Positions 50,698 to 59,600 of a stretch of DNA of 64,000 nt are shown here, piece after piece; the stretch's first letter is position 1, and each line of letters starts with the position of its first letter. The DNA is from Streptomyces sp. V3I8 (GTDB lineage: Bacteria; Actinomycetota; Actinomycetes; Streptomycetales; Streptomycetaceae), in assembly GCF_030817535.1 (NCBI RefSeq), contig NZ_JAUSZL010000004.1:124001-188000 (forward strand), read 5' to 3'. The position numbers were made by a program, and so were the translations under genes. The notes beneath the pieces were generated by a model. It worked only from the letters and a program-made list of their open reading frames with translations. It made no database searches and was not told where the DNA came from.

Positions 50698-52058
50698 CGA
50701 TGATGTCCTTGGCCCTTCGGTCGCTGCGCCACCGCGCGGGCGGCTTCCTGGCGAGCTTCCTCGTCATGTTCCTCGGCGCCACCATGCTGATGTCGTTCGC
50801 GTCGATGCTGGACACCGCGCAGGACAAGGCGGTCGACGCGAACAGCGAGGAGACCCTCACGACGCTGGCCGGTGTGGTCGGCGGCTGGGGTCTGCTGCTG
50901 GTCGTCTTCGCCGTGACCTCGACGCTGACCCTGTCCGTGCAGCAGCGCAGCAGCGACATGGCCCTGCTGCGCAGCGCGGGCGCCACCCCCGGACAGGTCA
51001 CCCGGATGATCATGAGTGAGGCGGCGGTGCTGTCCGTGCTGGCCTCACTGCTGGCCGTGCCGTCGGCGATCTTCAGCGGGCGGGCCCTGCTGGAGGTGCT
51101 CATCGACACCGACCAGGTGCTGCCCGCCGTGTCCTACCACTTCGGCCCGATCGCCCTGGGCATGGGCGTGGGCATCACCTTCGTGGCCGCCACCCTGGCC
51201 GCCACGCTGGCGGCCCGCCGCACGGCCCGGATGCGGGTGGCGCAGGCGGCCGCCGAGGCCGCCACCGGCACCCGTCGGCTGGGCCGGATCAGGATCGCCG
51301 CGGCGGTGCTGTTCCTGGCCGGCGGCATCAACCTGGGCGTGATGACCGTGGTGCTGGAGCACAAGAAGACGGCGGAGATCATGCAGACCGCCGGCTCCGC
51401 GTCGATCCTCGTCGCGATCGGCCTGGCGCTGCTGTCCCCGCTGCTCCTGCGCGCGGTCACCGCCGTGCTCGGCGCCCCGCTGCAGCGGCTCACCGGGGTC
51501 AGCGGCTATCTGACGGTGCAGAACGTGCGCCGCCGCGCGGACCGGTTGGGCACGGTCCTCATGCCGATCATCCTGTTCGTCGGCATCGGCACCGGCACCT
51601 TCTACATGCAGGCCATCGAGAACGCGGCGACCACCGCCGAGGGCATCACCAAGACCACCGAGCAGCGCAACATCGAGACGCTGAACTTCGTCGTCATCGG
51701 GACCGTCGTGCTGTTCGCCTGCATCATGCTGGTGAACGTCCTGATCGCCGCCACCACCCACCGCGGCCGCGAGTTCGGCCAGCAGCGGCTGGTGGGGGCG
51801 ACACCGCGCCAGGTGCTGCGGATGGTGGGCGCCGAAGGCGTCCTGCTGGCCCTGACCGGTGTGCTGTTCGGCTCGATCGCCGCGCTCGCCACCGTGCTGC
51901 CCTTCACGGTGGCCCGGACCGAGGACGTCGTGCCCGACACCTCCCTGGCCATCTACCTGACGATCGTGGCGATCGCGGCCGGTGTGACCCTGCTGGCGAG
52001 CACCGCCACCGCACGGCGCCGGCTGCGCACCCCGGCCGTCGAGGCCGTCGCCGCCTGA
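50694..52058 (+). CDS. FtsX-like ABC transporter permease
   Basis: A 454-residue membrane protein with an N-terminal span (FLASFLVMFLGATMLMSFA), two FtsX-like groups of spans (around 55-200 and 320-450) and a shorter extracellular part than in MacB. The pattern QRSSDMALLRSAGATPGQV and QQRLVGATPRQVLRMVGAEG is the usual cytoplasmic loop contacting the ATPase. It overlaps the ATPase gene and is followed by a strong terminator, so the two form a complete operon. Confidence 0.93.
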   Translation: MTMMSLALRSLRHRAGGFLASFLVMFLGATMLMSFASMLDTAQDKAVDANSEETLTTLAGVVGGWGLLLVVFAVTSTLTLSVQQRSSDMALLRSAGATPGQVTRMIMSEAAVLSVLASLLAVPSAIFSGRALLEVLIDTDQVLPAVSYHFGPIALGMGVGITFVAATLAATLAARRTARMRVAQAAAEAATGTRRLGRIRIAAAVLFLAGGINLGVMTVVLEHKKTAEIMQTAGSASILVAIGLALLSPLLLRAVTAVLGAPLQRLTGVSGYLTVQNVRRRADRLGTVLMPIILFVGIGTGTFYMQAIENAATTAEGITKTTEQRNIETLNFVVIGTVVLFACIMLVNVLIAATTHRGREFGQQRLVGATPRQVLRMVGAEGVLLALTGVLFGSIAALATVLPFTVARTEDVVPDTSLAIYLTIVAIAAGVTLLASTATARRRLRTPAVEAVAA

Positions 52059-52080
52059 CCTGGAGAACCGCCGCCCCCAC

Positions 52081-52125
52081 GGGCGGGTCCCGGCACCTCA
52101 CCGAGGTGCCGGGACCCGCCCTTTT
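52081..52125 (+). terminator. rho-independent terminator of the ABC exporter operon
   Basis: A perfect 19-bp stem GGGCGGGTCCCGGCACCTC pairing with 52103-52121, loop ACC, followed by TTTTCCC. Confidence 0.9.
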
Positions 52126-52193
52126 CCCGTGCCCGCGAGGGAAGTTGGGCCGGTTCACGGTTAACGGTTGCGGCCACCCGAGGCCATCTGTAC

Positions 52194-52227
52194 ATTTGTC
52201 TTAAGCGTAAGTACGTATAGAACAAAT
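52194..52227 (+). promoter_or_regulatory. palindromic operator/promoter site B before the SRPBCC gene
   Basis: The 16-mer CGTAAGTACGTATAGA (52206-52221) is identical to that in site A (41395-41410). It is flanked by ATTTGT (52194-52199) and ACAAAT (52222-52227). TATAGA (52216-52221) could be the -10. Confidence 0.65.
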
Positions 52228-52243
52228 GACAGGAGTCACCGTC

Positions 52244-52663
52244 ATGTGGGAGACCACCCAGAGCGCCGAGACCACCGCGGGCCCCGAGGCCGTGTGGAGC
52301 CGTTACGAGGACCCCACGACGTGGCCGGCCTGGAACCCCGACCTGGTCACCCTGGACCGCAGCGGCCCCTTCGTCACCGGCGCCACCGGCACCGTCACCA
52401 ACGAGGGCCGCCCGCCGGCGCCGTTCACCTTCACCGCCGTCGAGACGGGCAAGGCCTTCACGATGGAGACCCGGCCGGGCGGCGACCTGATCGCGCAGTC
52501 CGTCTGCGAGCTCACCGCGCTGGACAACGGCGGCACCTTGATCACCCACACGATGCGCCTGGAAGGCCCCTCGGCCGACCAGGTCGGCGCGGCGCAGGGA
52601 TCGGTGCTCAGCGCCGGCCTGTCGACCGGCGTCCTGGAGCTCGCGGAGCTCGCGGCCCGCTAG
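52244..52663 (+). CDS. SRPBCC-family (START-like) protein
   Basis: A 139-residue protein with the helix-grip fold of the polyketide cyclase/SRPBCC superfamily: WETTQSAETTAGPEAVWSRY at the start, TWPAWNPDLVTLDRSGPFV next, and a long C-terminal helix (VLSAGLSTGVLELAEL). Such proteins bind hydrophobic small molecules; some cyclise polyketides, others are of unknown role. AGGAG precedes the ATG at 52244. Palindromic site B lies directly upstream, so it is probably co-regulated with the first LAL gene. Confidence 0.87.
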   Translation: MWETTQSAETTAGPEAVWSRYEDPTTWPAWNPDLVTLDRSGPFVTGATGTVTNEGRPPAPFTFTAVETGKAFTMETRPGGDLIAQSVCELTALDNGGTLITHTMRLEGPSADQVGAAQGSVLSAGLSTGVLELAELAAR

Positions 52664-52779
52664 GCCCGAGGCCGCACACGCTTTTCGCGGGCCCCGCCAG
52701 CGGTGGCCCGCACGGCAGTTGACCAGGCGCGCGGGACTGCGACCCCGTCCGCCGACACCTTGAGTAAGGAGAGTCCGTC

Positions 52780-54225
52780 ATGAAGAAACGGACGATCGCG
52801 ATCACCGTTCTTGTCACCGCGCAGTTCATCGACCTGGTCGACACCACGATCACCAACGTCGCCCTGCCCTCCATCCAGAAGGACCTGCACGCCACCGACG
52901 CCCACCTCGAATGGATCATGGCCGGCTATCTGCTGGCCTTCGCCGTCCTGCTGATCACCGGCGGGCGCATGGGCGACATCTTCGGCCGGCGCACCATGTT
53001 CCTCATCGGCGTCGCCGGATTCGGCGTCTCCTCGCTGTGGGCGTCCGCGGCGGACACCGGACAGGCGCTGGTGGCGGCACGCGTGATCCAGGGCGCCTTC
53101 GCGGGCGTGATGGTCCCCCAGGTCCTGTCCTCGGTACAGGTGATGTACGAACCCGCCGAGCGCGGCAAGATCTACGGGCTGATCGGTGCCATGAGCGCCC
53201 TGGGCTCCGTGGTCGGCCTGATCGTCGGCGGCTGGATGGTCGACGCCGACCTCTTCGGTCTCGGCTGGCGGTCCGTGTTCATCGTCAACGTGCCCATCTG
53301 CCTGGCCCTGCTGGCCATGGCGAGCCTGTTCGTGCCCAACAGCCGCTCCGAACACCCCCTCAAGCTCGACATCGTCGGAGTGGTCCTGGCGGCCTCCACC
53401 GTCTTCCTCGTGGAGTTCCCGCTGATCGACGGCCGGATGGCCGACTGGGCCCCGTGGATCTGGGGCATGCTGGCCGCCTCCCCCGTCGTCCTGGTGCTGT
53501 TCATCCTCCAGCAGCGCGCCAAGCAGCGGCGCGACGGCTCCGCGCTGCTGCCCCTGAGCCTCTTCTCCGACCACGGCTTCAACAGCGGCCTGATCGTGCA
53601 GGTCCTGTTCTGGACGGCCAACGGCTGCTACATCCTCACGCTGGGCTACTACCTGCAGATCGCCCTGTCCTTCTCCCCGCTGGCCACCGGCCTGACGATC
53701 TTCGCCATGTCGGTCGGCTCCATCGTCGTGTCACCGGCCGGCGACCCGCTGGCGAAGAAGTTCGGCAAGTACGTCATCTTCGTCGGCGGACTCATCCAGG
53801 CCGCCGCCTTCGTCTGGGTGATCTACAACATCCACGACAAGGGTCAGAGCCTGTCCGGCTGGGACCTGGCCCTGGGCCTGGGCGTCTCCGGCGCCGGCAT
53901 GGTGCTGCTCATCGTGCCGCTGCTGGACGAGTCCCTGCGCACCGTCCCCACCGCCGCGGCCGGCGCCGCCTCCGGCGCCTTCGCCACCTTCCAGCAGGTC
54001 GGCTACTCCTTCGGCGTGGCCATCGGCGGTGTCGTCTTCTTCAACACGGCCGGCGACCGCCCGACCTTCGACACCCTCAACGACGGTGTCACCAAGGCCC
54101 TGTGGATCACCGTGGCCGCCTTCGCGCTGTCGGGCATCTGCGCCCTGTTCATGCCCAAGCCCGCCCCGCACGCCGAAACCACCCGGCACCCCGACGACGC
54201 CCCGGCGGTGGCCGCCGGCCACTGA
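52780..54225 (+). CDS. MFS drug exporter, DHA2 (14-TM) family
   Basis: A 481-residue major facilitator with about 14 hydrophobic spans. Motif A appears as GGRMGDIFGRRTMFLIG near residue 65, and VDTTITNVALPSIQKDL at the first span is typical of DHA2/EmrB-QacA exporters. It uses the proton gradient to export hydrophobic compounds. AAGGAG precedes the ATG. It is downstream of the SRPBCC gene (116 bp) and ends at a strong hairpin. A role in export of, or resistance to, the locus product is likely. Confidence 0.94.
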   Translation: MKKRTIAITVLVTAQFIDLVDTTITNVALPSIQKDLHATDAHLEWIMAGYLLAFAVLLITGGRMGDIFGRRTMFLIGVAGFGVSSLWASAADTGQALVAARVIQGAFAGVMVPQVLSSVQVMYEPAERGKIYGLIGAMSALGSVVGLIVGGWMVDADLFGLGWRSVFIVNVPICLALLAMASLFVPNSRSEHPLKLDIVGVVLAASTVFLVEFPLIDGRMADWAPWIWGMLAASPVVLVLFILQQRAKQRRDGSALLPLSLFSDHGFNSGLIVQVLFWTANGCYILTLGYYLQIALSFSPLATGLTIFAMSVGSIVVSPAGDPLAKKFGKYVIFVGGLIQAAAFVWVIYNIHDKGQSLSGWDLALGLGVSGAGMVLLIVPLLDESLRTVPTAAAGAASGAFATFQQVGYSFGVAIGGVVFFNTAGDRPTFDTLNDGVTKALWITVAAFALSGICALFMPKPAPHAETTRHPDDAPAVAAGH

Positions 54226-54250
54226 CCCCACCGTCACCCGCCCCCGAACA

Positions 54251-54294
54251 CAGGGCAGGGGCCCGGACCGCACCCGGTCCGGGCCCCTGCCCTG
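54251..54294. terminator. 20-bp perfect hairpin between convergent genes
   Basis: CAGGGCAGGGGCCCGGACCG pairs perfectly with 54275-54294 around a CACC loop. It lies right after the MFS gene and can serve both strands. Confidence 0.85.
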
Positions 54295-54393
54295 CCGCGG
54301 CACACACCCCGTGCCGCCCTGCGCCACCCCGCACCGCCCGCCACCGCACCGCCCGCGCGGCATCCCGCCACCGCCCGCTCCCGGGCACACCGA

Positions 54394-54450
54394 CGGGCCG
54401 GCGGTGGCGGGATCCCCCGTTCCCGGGAGGGTCCCGCCACCGCCGGCCCG
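54394..54450. terminator. second hairpin between the MFS and flavin reductase genes
   Basis: A perfect 19-bp stem CGGGCCGGCGGTGGCGGGA with 54432-54450 and a 19-base loop. It lies 38 bases past the stop of the minus-strand flavin reductase gene and probably ends it. Confidence 0.8.
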
Positions 54451-54488
54451 CGGCCGTACACCTGCTGCGCCTGCTGCTTGAGGGGGCC

Positions 54489-55007
54489 TCAGTCGGGCAG
54501 GGCGTGAAAACCCCGGCGGAAGTACACCGCCGGCGCGACCTCACGCACCCGCACATCCCTCACCCGGCCGACCAGGATGGTGTGGTCGGCGACGTCGTAC
54601 CTGACGTAGGACTCGCATTCCATCACCGCGGCGGCCTCCTCGAACACCGGATGGCCCGCCGCGGTGACCGTGAAGTCACCCCCGCCGAACTTGTCCACCC
54701 CGCGGGTGGCGAACCGCGTCGCGAGGTCCGCACGCCGGTGCGGCACGACCTGCACGACCCACGAGTCGGCCTTCGCGAACGCCGTATGGCACTGGGCGGT
54801 GCGCGCCAGACAGACCAGGACCAGCGGCGGATCCACCGACAGCGAACAGAACGACGTGGCGGTGAAGCCGCGCCACGCCCCCTGGTCGTCGGTGGTGGTC
54901 ACGACGGTCACACCACTGGGGTACGAGGCCATCGCCTCCCGGAACCGCGTCGACAGCTCTTCGGCGAAGGGCGCCGGCGCTGCCGCGTGCGGCAGGGCGT
55001 GCGTCAT
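54489..55007 (-). CDS. flavin reductase (FMN-binding split-barrel)
   Basis: A 172-residue NAD(P)H:flavin reductase of the HpaC-like family. The start is the ATG at 55007 with AAGGAGG upstream. Typical parts are REAMASYPSGVTVVTTTDD near residue 25, GFTATSFCSLSVDPPLVLVC near 47, and a later GHP region (AAGHPVFEEAAAVMEC). It supplies reduced flavin to a monooxygenase or halogenase partner; no such flavin-dependent partner is in the window, so it may be further right. It lies 130 bp downstream of the mycofactocin-coupled SDR on the same strand. Confidence 0.9.
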   Translation of the reverse strand: MTHALPHAAAPAPFAEELSTRFREAMASYPSGVTVVTTTDDQGAWRGFTATSFCSLSVDPPLVLVCLARTAQCHTAFAKADSWVVQVVPHRRADLATRFATRGVDKFGGGDFTVTAAGHPVFEEAAAVMECESYVRYDVADHTILVGRVRDVRVREVAPAVYFRRGFHALPD

Positions 55008-55137
55008 CCGAAATACCTCCTTCGGTGCCCGGCCGGGCCCAGGGCCGCGCCGGGGGGCCGCCCGCCGCGGCCACGGATCGGGATCACCGCCGCTCCCCCG
55101 GCGCACCGGGAGAGCGACGCAGTGCTGAACTCACCGC

Positions 55138-55989
55138 TCACTTGCCGTTCTTGACCACCGCGCCGCCGTCCACCCGCAGCTGTGTGCCGGTGACGAAGCG
55201 GGACTCGTCGGACGCGAGGTAGGTGACCGCGTGCGAGACGTCGATCGGCTCCACGTACGGGATCGGCTGGGCCTGCACCATGGCGAAGCCCGGCTCCGCG
55301 TCCTCGCGCACCGGGTGCTCCAGGTCGGGGCGGAACACCTTGTACATGGCCTCGTTGTGCAGCATCGGCGTGTTGACGTTGGTGGGGTGCACCACGTTGA
55401 TCCGCAGACCCTGGGGCGCCAGGAACGGCGCGAACCAGTTCACGTAGTGACCCAGCATCTGCTTGGTGAAGGCATAGCCGATACCGCCGGGACCCATGCC
55501 GCCCGGGTCACCGCCGTAGGAGGCGAAATAGGCCGCGGCCGAACCGATGAGGATGACCGAGGCACCCTCCTGCAGATGCGGCAGCGCGGCATGGACCGTG
55601 TTCAGCGTGCCGCTGAGGTTCACGTCCACGGCCTCGGCGAACGCGGTGAGCGGACGGCCGGCACCGACCGGGCCGATGGCGGCGTTCGCCACCACGACGT
55701 CCAGCCGGCCGAGCTCGGCGACCCCCTCGTCGATCGCCTTGCGCAGCGCGGCACGGTCGCGGATGTCGGCCACCTTGGTGACGACCCGGCGGCCGGTCTT
55801 CTCCACCAGCCGGGCCGTCTCGGCCAGTTCCTCGACGGTACCCAGCGGATACCCGACGACCTCGATGTCCTCACCGAGGTCGATCGCGATGATGTCGGCA
55901 CCTTCCTCGGCCAGACGCACAGCATGGCTGCGCCCCTGCCCGCGTGCCGCACCGGTGATGACGACGACCTTGCCTTCTACCCGGCCCAT
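55138..55989 (-). CDS. mycofactocin-coupled SDR-family oxidoreductase
   Basis: A 283-residue SDR of the subfamily whose members occur only in genomes with mycofactocin and hold a non-exchangeable NAD(H). The start is typical: VVITGAARGQGRSHAVRLAE, then the insert IDLGEDIEVVGYPLGTVEE and VADIRDRAALRKA. Active-site YAFTK (Tyr/Lys) is near residue 170, followed by RINVVHPTNVNTPML. GGAGGG precedes the ATG. It is divergent from the PKS. It probably oxidises or reduces an alcohol/ketone of the polyketide or a precursor, with mycofactocin as electron partner. That link is inference. Confidence 0.92.
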   Translation of the reverse strand: MGRVEGKVVVITGAARGQGRSHAVRLAEEGADIIAIDLGEDIEVVGYPLGTVEELAETARLVEKTGRRVVTKVADIRDRAALRKAIDEGVAELGRLDVVVANAAIGPVGAGRPLTAFAEAVDVNLSGTLNTVHAALPHLQEGASVILIGSAAAYFASYGGDPGGMGPGGIGYAFTKQMLGHYVNWFAPFLAPQGLRINVVHPTNVNTPMLHNEAMYKVFRPDLEHPVREDAEPGFAMVQAQPIPYVEPIDVSHAVTYLASDESRFVTGTQLRVDGGAVVKNGK

Positions 55990-56642
55990 AGGGCCCTCCA
56001 GACGCTCTGCTGCAGTGACATGACGGACGGCGGGCCCGGAAACGCGGGCCGGGCAGGCATGGGGCTGCCGAAAGGACGCGGAAAGGAGCACGCGGAACAT
56101 CTCGAGTGCCCCGGCAACGCGCCATGTGCCGACTCGAAATCTTTGTACCGTCCCCACCCCGCCGAAAGGCGGGCCGCCGTCCCCCTATTCACGCGCGAAG
56201 CGACGACTTAGGGGGCCGCCGGACCCCGCGCACCGCCCGGCGCCGGCGCCACCGCCGCGCGGCACACCCCCGGCACATCCCCGGCACATCCCTGCTCGGA
56301 CCGGCCCGCCCGGCCCACCCGCCCGGCAGGCCGGCCACCACCGCCCGCCCCGCGGCCCCGCCGCACGGGCAACTTCCCCAAGGGGCCTGTTAAGGGGACT
56401 TCTTAGGGGTTACGGCCGTACCGCACTGCCCTACCGTGAGCTGACCGTTCCTTTCGCGCGGGCCCGCGGCATCCGGCGCCCCGCACGAACACCCCCGCCC
56501 GGTTCTGGGACACGGCAACCGGAATTCCCGGGACGACCGCCGGGCCGTTCCGAGCCGGTGTTCCGCGTCGCGGCACCCGCCCGCCGGCGCTTCGACGCCT
56601 GTCCAATATCCACCACGTGACACGGGAAGTGGGAAGACCGAG
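55990..56642. promoter_or_regulatory. divergent promoter region of the PKS and mycofactocin-coupled SDR
   Basis: About 650 bp. CCCCCTA (56181-56187) and TAGGGGG (56209-56215) form an inverted pair. Nearer the PKS, AGGGG occurs at 56381, 56393 and 56405, each 12 bp apart, the last within TAGGGGT (56404-56410). GGGAAGA precedes the PKS ATG. No gene is supported. Confidence 0.6.
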
Positions 56643-59600
56643 ATGGCGAACTCCGACCAGCGTCTTGTCGAGGCACTGCGGGCATCCCTCAAGGAGACCG
56701 AGCGGCTGCGCGGCCAGAACCGCAAGATGTCGGCCGCGCAACGGGAGCCGATCGCGATCGTCGCGATGGCGTGCCGCTACCCGGGCGGCGTCACCTCGCC
56801 CGAAGAGCTGTGGCAGCTGGTCGCCGACGGCCGCGACGCCGTCTCCGCCTTCCCCGCCGACCGCGGCTGGGACGCGGACGTCTTCGACCCCCAGCCCGGA
56901 CGGACCGGCAAGACCTACGCCCGCGAGGGCGGCTTCCTGCACGACGCCGCCGACTTCGACGCCGCGTTCTTCGGCATCAGCCCCAACGAGGCCCTGGTGA
57001 TGGACCCCCAGCAGCGCCTGCTGCTGGAAACCGCCTGGGAGGCCCTCGAACGCGCCGGCATCGACCCCGCCACCCTCAAGGGCAGCCGCACCGGCGTCTT
57101 CGCCGGAACCATGTACCACGACTACCCCTACAGCAGCGCCGCCGGATCGATCACCTCCGGCCGCATCTCCTACACCCTGGGCCTGGAGGGACCGGCCGTC
57201 TCCGTCGACACCGCCTGCTCCTCCTCCCTGGTCGCCCTGCACCTGGCCGCCCAGGCCCTGCGGTCCGGGGAATGCTCCCTGGCCCTGGTGGGCGGCGTCG
57301 CCACCATGGCGACCCCCGAGGTCTTCGTGGAGTTCAGCCGCCAGCGCGGCCTGGCCCCCGACGGCCGCTGCAAGTCCTTCGCCGACTCCGCCGACGGCGT
57401 CGGCTGGGGTGAGGGCGCCGGCATCCTGCTGGTGGAACGCCTCGCCGACGCCCGCCGCAACAACCACCCCGTCCTCGCGGTGGTACGCGCCAGCGCCGTC
57501 AACCAGGACGGCGCCTCCAACGGCCTCACCGCCCCCAACGGCCCCTCCCAGCAACGCGTCATCCGCCAGGCCCTGGCCGGCGCCGCCCTGTCACCGGACG
57601 ACGTGGACGTGGTCGAGGCCCACGGCACCGGCACCACCCTCGGCGACCCCATCGAGGCCCAGGCGTTGCTGGCCACCTACGGCCAGGACCGCCCCGCCGA
57701 CCGGCCCCTGTGGCTGGGCTCCATCAAATCCAACATCGGCCACACCCAGGCCGCCGCCGGCGTGGCCGGCATCATCAAGATGGTCATGGCCATGCGCCAC
57801 GACGTCCTGCCCAAGTCCCTGTACGCCGACCAGCCCTCCAGCAAGGTCGACTGGGAGGCAGGGGCGGTGGAACTGCTCACCGAGCCGCGTCCCTGGCCGG
57901 CCACCGACGACGGCCGCCCGCGCCGCGCCGGCATCTCCTCCTTCGGCATCAGCGGCACCAACGCCCACGTCATCGTGGAAGAACCCCCGCCGGCGGAACC
58001 CCCGGCCGATCCGGTCGACGCCGCCGCCCCGGTCGCGAGTTCGCCAGGTTCGACGGGTTCGACGGGTTCGGTGAGTTCGTCGGTGGTGCCGTGGGTGATC
58101 TCCGCGCGTGGCGCCGATGCGCTGCCCGCGCAGGCCGAGCGCCTGGCGCAGTGGGTGAGGGACCATCCCGGCCTGGCCCCCGCCGACATCGGCTTCTCCC
58201 TCGTGTCCTCGCGGGCCGTGCTGGAGCACCGGGCGGTGGTGGTGGGCCGCAGCCGCGAAGAGCTGCTGGCCGCGCTCACCGCCTCGACCGGGACGCCGGT
58301 ACGCGCACGGACCTCGGGCCGCACCGCCGTCCTCTTCACCGGCCAGGGCAGTCAGCGTCTGTCCATGGGCCGGGAGTTGTACGAGGCGTTCCCGGTGTAC
58401 GCATCTGCTTTCGACGCGGTGTGCGAAGCGTTGCAGGGCCGGCTGGAGCGGCCGTTGCGGGAGGTGGTGTGGGGCCAGGACGCTGATGTCCTCAACCGCA
58501 CCGTGTTCGCGCAGGCCGCGCTGTTCGCCGTGGAGACCGCGTTGTTCCGTCTGCTCGAATCGTGGGGGGTGCGGCCGGACTTCGTGGCCGGGCATTCCAT
58601 CGGTGAGATCACCGCCGCCCACGTCGCCGGTGTCCTGTCCCTGGAGGATGCAGCGACGCTGGTGGCGGCGCGGGGCCGTTTGATGGACGCGCTGCCCTCC
58701 GGCGGCGCGATGCTCGCCGTCGAAGCCACCGAGGACGAGGTCCTGCCGCTGCTGAATGGTGTGGTGGGGATTGCTGCGGTCAACGGGCCCACTTCCGTGG
58801 TGGTTTCCGGCGCCGAAGCCGACGTGGAGACGGTTGACGAGCACTTCCGTGCGCTGGGTCGTAAGAGCACCCGGCTGCGGGTCTCGCACGCCTTCCATTC
58901 GCCGTTGATGGAGCCGATGCTCGATGAGTTCCGCACGGTGGCCGCCTCGTTGACGTATGCGGAGCCGAAGCTGGCCGTCGTATCGAACGTGAGCGGCGTC
59001 CTGGCGACGGCCGGGCAGTTGACCGACCCCGAGTACTGGGTGAGTCATGTGCGTGAGGCGGTGCGCTTCGCGGACGCGGTGAAGGCCCTGCACGGTGCGG
59101 GCGTGACCCGGTTCGTGGAGTGCGGTCCCGATGCCGTGCTGACGGGCCTGGCCCGCCAGGTCCTTGACGGCGTCGACGAGGTGACCTACCTGCCGGTGCT
59201 GCGCAAGGACCGGCCCGAGGACGTCACCACGCTCACCGCGCTCGGTGGGCTGTTCGCCTCCGGCGCAGTCGTGGACTGGGACGCCTTCTACGCCGGACAC
59301 GGCGCCACCCGCGTGGACCTGCCGACGTACGCCTTCCAACGCGAACGCTACTGGCTCGACGCACTGGACGGTGGCGCCGATGTCGCTTCGGCCGGACTCG
59401 ACACCGCCGAACACCCCCTGCTCGGCGCCACGATCACCCTCGCCGACGACGACGGCGTGGTCCTCACCGGACGGCTGTCCACCGACACCCAGCCCTGGCT
59501 CGCTGACCACGTCGTCAGCGAGGTGATCCTCTTTCCCGGTACGGGGTTTGTGGAGTTGGCGTTGTATGCGGGTGAGCAGGTGGGGTGTGGGGTGTTGGAG

